A stretch of 5,385 nt of DNA from an uncultured Campylobacter sp. (GTDB taxonomy: Bacteria > Campylobacterota > Campylobacteria > Campylobacterales > Campylobacteraceae). The translations under genes and the position numbers were made by a program. Location: contig CALBNA010000295.1 of assembly GCA_937896205.1 (NCBI GenBank), positions 1-5,385 on the forward strand, in the 5' to 3' direction. The notes below the pieces were generated by a model, which saw only the letters and a list, made by a program, of their open reading frames with translations, was not told the origin of the DNA and ran no database searches. Positions 4,934 through 5,385 of this stretch are shown in pieces; the first letter of the stretch is position 1, and the number at the start of each line of letters is the position of its first letter.

Positions 4934-5319
4934 GAGGAGAGAAAATCCAATATCTCCTCGCTCATCTTAGCAGGCTTCAGGTTGCTAACAAACGCAACCT
5001 CGACGTCCGCTTCAAAGACGAGCTCGGGTTCGCATTTGCCGCTTAAATTTGCGATTTTATAAATTTTTTGATTTATGAGCGCAGAGGCTTTTTTTAGGCT
5101 TGCCACGCTCGTTTTTACCTCGAGTAGATCGCCAAGGATGGCCGGTTTTTTAAATTTCGCCCAAATCTCGCTCACGACAAAATGCCCGTCCTTGCTAAAA
5201 GGCTTAACATCCGAATCAAAAAACATTTGGCTGCGTGCCCTTTCGCAGTACTTTATATAGTTTGCGTGATAGACTATGCCGCCCGCGTCGGTATCTTCGT
5301 AGTAGATTCGTATTTTCAC
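4921..5319 (-). CDS. ybgC: Acyl-CoA thioesterase, YbgC/4HBT hotdog family
   Basis: The enzyme hydrolyses acyl-CoA thioesters in the cytoplasm; relatives in E. coli and H. pylori act on short- or long-chain acyl-CoAs, so chain preference is open here. The 132-residue protein is one complete hotdog domain. Its N-terminal signature YYEDTDAGGIVYHANY (6-21) followed by CERAR (25-29) is nearly the textbook YbgC motif: D11 is the expected catalytic Asp, H18 the conserved His, and the helix starting near H18 the central hotdog helix. F47-V48-V49 and the strands EIWAKFKKPAILGD (51-64) and VFEADVEVAFV (101-111) complete the sheet. The start is GTG at 5319, with AAGGAG (plus 5325-5330) five bases upstream and overlapping the stop of the preceding gene. 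No tol-pal genes adjoin it, unlike in enterobacteria. Its 3' end overlaps the periplasmic gene by 13 bases. Confidence 0.94.
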   Translation of the reverse strand: MKIRIYYEDTDAGGIVYHANYIKYCERARSQMFFDSDVKPFSKDGHFVVSEIWAKFKKPAILGDLLEVKTSVASLKKASALINQKIYKIANLSGKCEPELVFEADVEVAFVSNLKPAKMSEEILDFLSSYCS

Positions 5320-5328
5320 GGTCGCTCC

Positions 5329-5385
5329 TTAGGCTTTTAGATCAAGCCCCATTTTACCGACTTTTCTTAAAAGCTCCATTATATC
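5329..5385 (-). CDS. Unidentified gene, last 18 codons plus stop
   Basis: An open minus-strand frame enters at the right edge and ends with TAA at 5331-5329; its visible residues are DIMELLRKVGKMGLDLKA. It stops nine bases before the thioesterase start, and its stop codon overlaps that gene's ribosome site, the usual spacing of two genes in one operon. No promoter is visible between them. The 18 residues are too few for me to recognise a family. It could be a chance open frame, but the junction geometry favours a real gene. Confidence 0.6.
   Translation of the reverse strand, partial: DIMELLRKVGKMGLDLKA

Larger units (their letters stand above)
62..5157. repeat. Dispersed AAATTT palindromes, 40 copies
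   Basis: I counted 40 AAATTT hexamers, the first at 62 and the last at 5152. They lie in genes on both strands, in different reading frames, and between genes (2457, 2528, 2576; 2588 straddles the GNAT start). With about 27 percent each of A and T, chance predicts about two. The same letters arranged as TTTAAA occur about 14 times. Of the related RAATTY forms I found only two GAATTT (1685, 3357), two AAATTC (1822, 1886) and no GAATTC. Confidence 0.85.

Noticed and set aside
5075..5260. Open frame of 61 codons on the plus strand
   Set aside because: It is antisense to the core of the ybgC gene and shows no protein family features.

Overview
The window looks like part of a Campylobacter chromosome. 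Protein relationships, gene order, G+C in the mid-40s over the coding regions (29 of 60 bases in a yidC sample), AT-rich spacers and use of GTG/TTG starts all fit a member of the C. showae/rectus/curvus/gracilis type more than the AT-richer C. jejuni; species is not provable from here. From memory, the order matches C. jejuni Cj0957c-Cj0965c, and the rpmH-rnpA-yidD-yidC-jag order is also that of Helicobacter pylori.

Layout. Bases 1-42 are not genomic: they are an Illumina Nextera i5-side adapter with its index, so the left edge is an untrimmed contig end. From 2456 leftward runs a tightly packed minus-strand operon, rpmH (2322-2456), rnpA (1990-2334), yidD (1646-1993), yidC (84-1646) and the first 14 codons of jag (43-84), with every junction overlapping. 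It joins ribosomal protein L34, the RNase P protein and the YidC inner-membrane insertase with its helper YidD. A 135-bp AT-rich divergent promoter region (2457-2591) separates it from a plus-strand unit of three genes: an SSAT-like GNAT acetyltransferase (2592-3068), a family-4-like uracil-DNA glycosylase homologue (3108-3737), and a secreted protein with a type 1 periplasmic-binding-protein-like fold (3734-4933). A YbgC-type hotdog acyl-CoA thioesterase (4921-5319, minus) meets the last gene tail to tail with a 13-bp overlap, and the C-terminal 18 codons of another minus-strand gene (5329-5385) run off the right edge. No gene-free stretch exceeds 300 bases.

Most notable points: rpmH and rnpA are both easily missed by a gene caller (rpmH is 44 codons; rnpA has no ATG/GTG/TTG that would include its conserved N-terminus, and probably starts at ATT inside rpmH). 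The glycosylase homologue keeps its four iron-sulfur cysteines but has lost residues of all three active-site motifs. The palindrome AAATTT occurs 40 times, about 19-fold over chance, recalling the RAATTY methylation mark used in C. jejuni transformation. A perfect 8-bp hairpin sits in the tail-to-tail overlap. I see no mobile element, CRISPR array, RNA gene or defence system; the three-gene plus-strand unit is the least understood part of the window.
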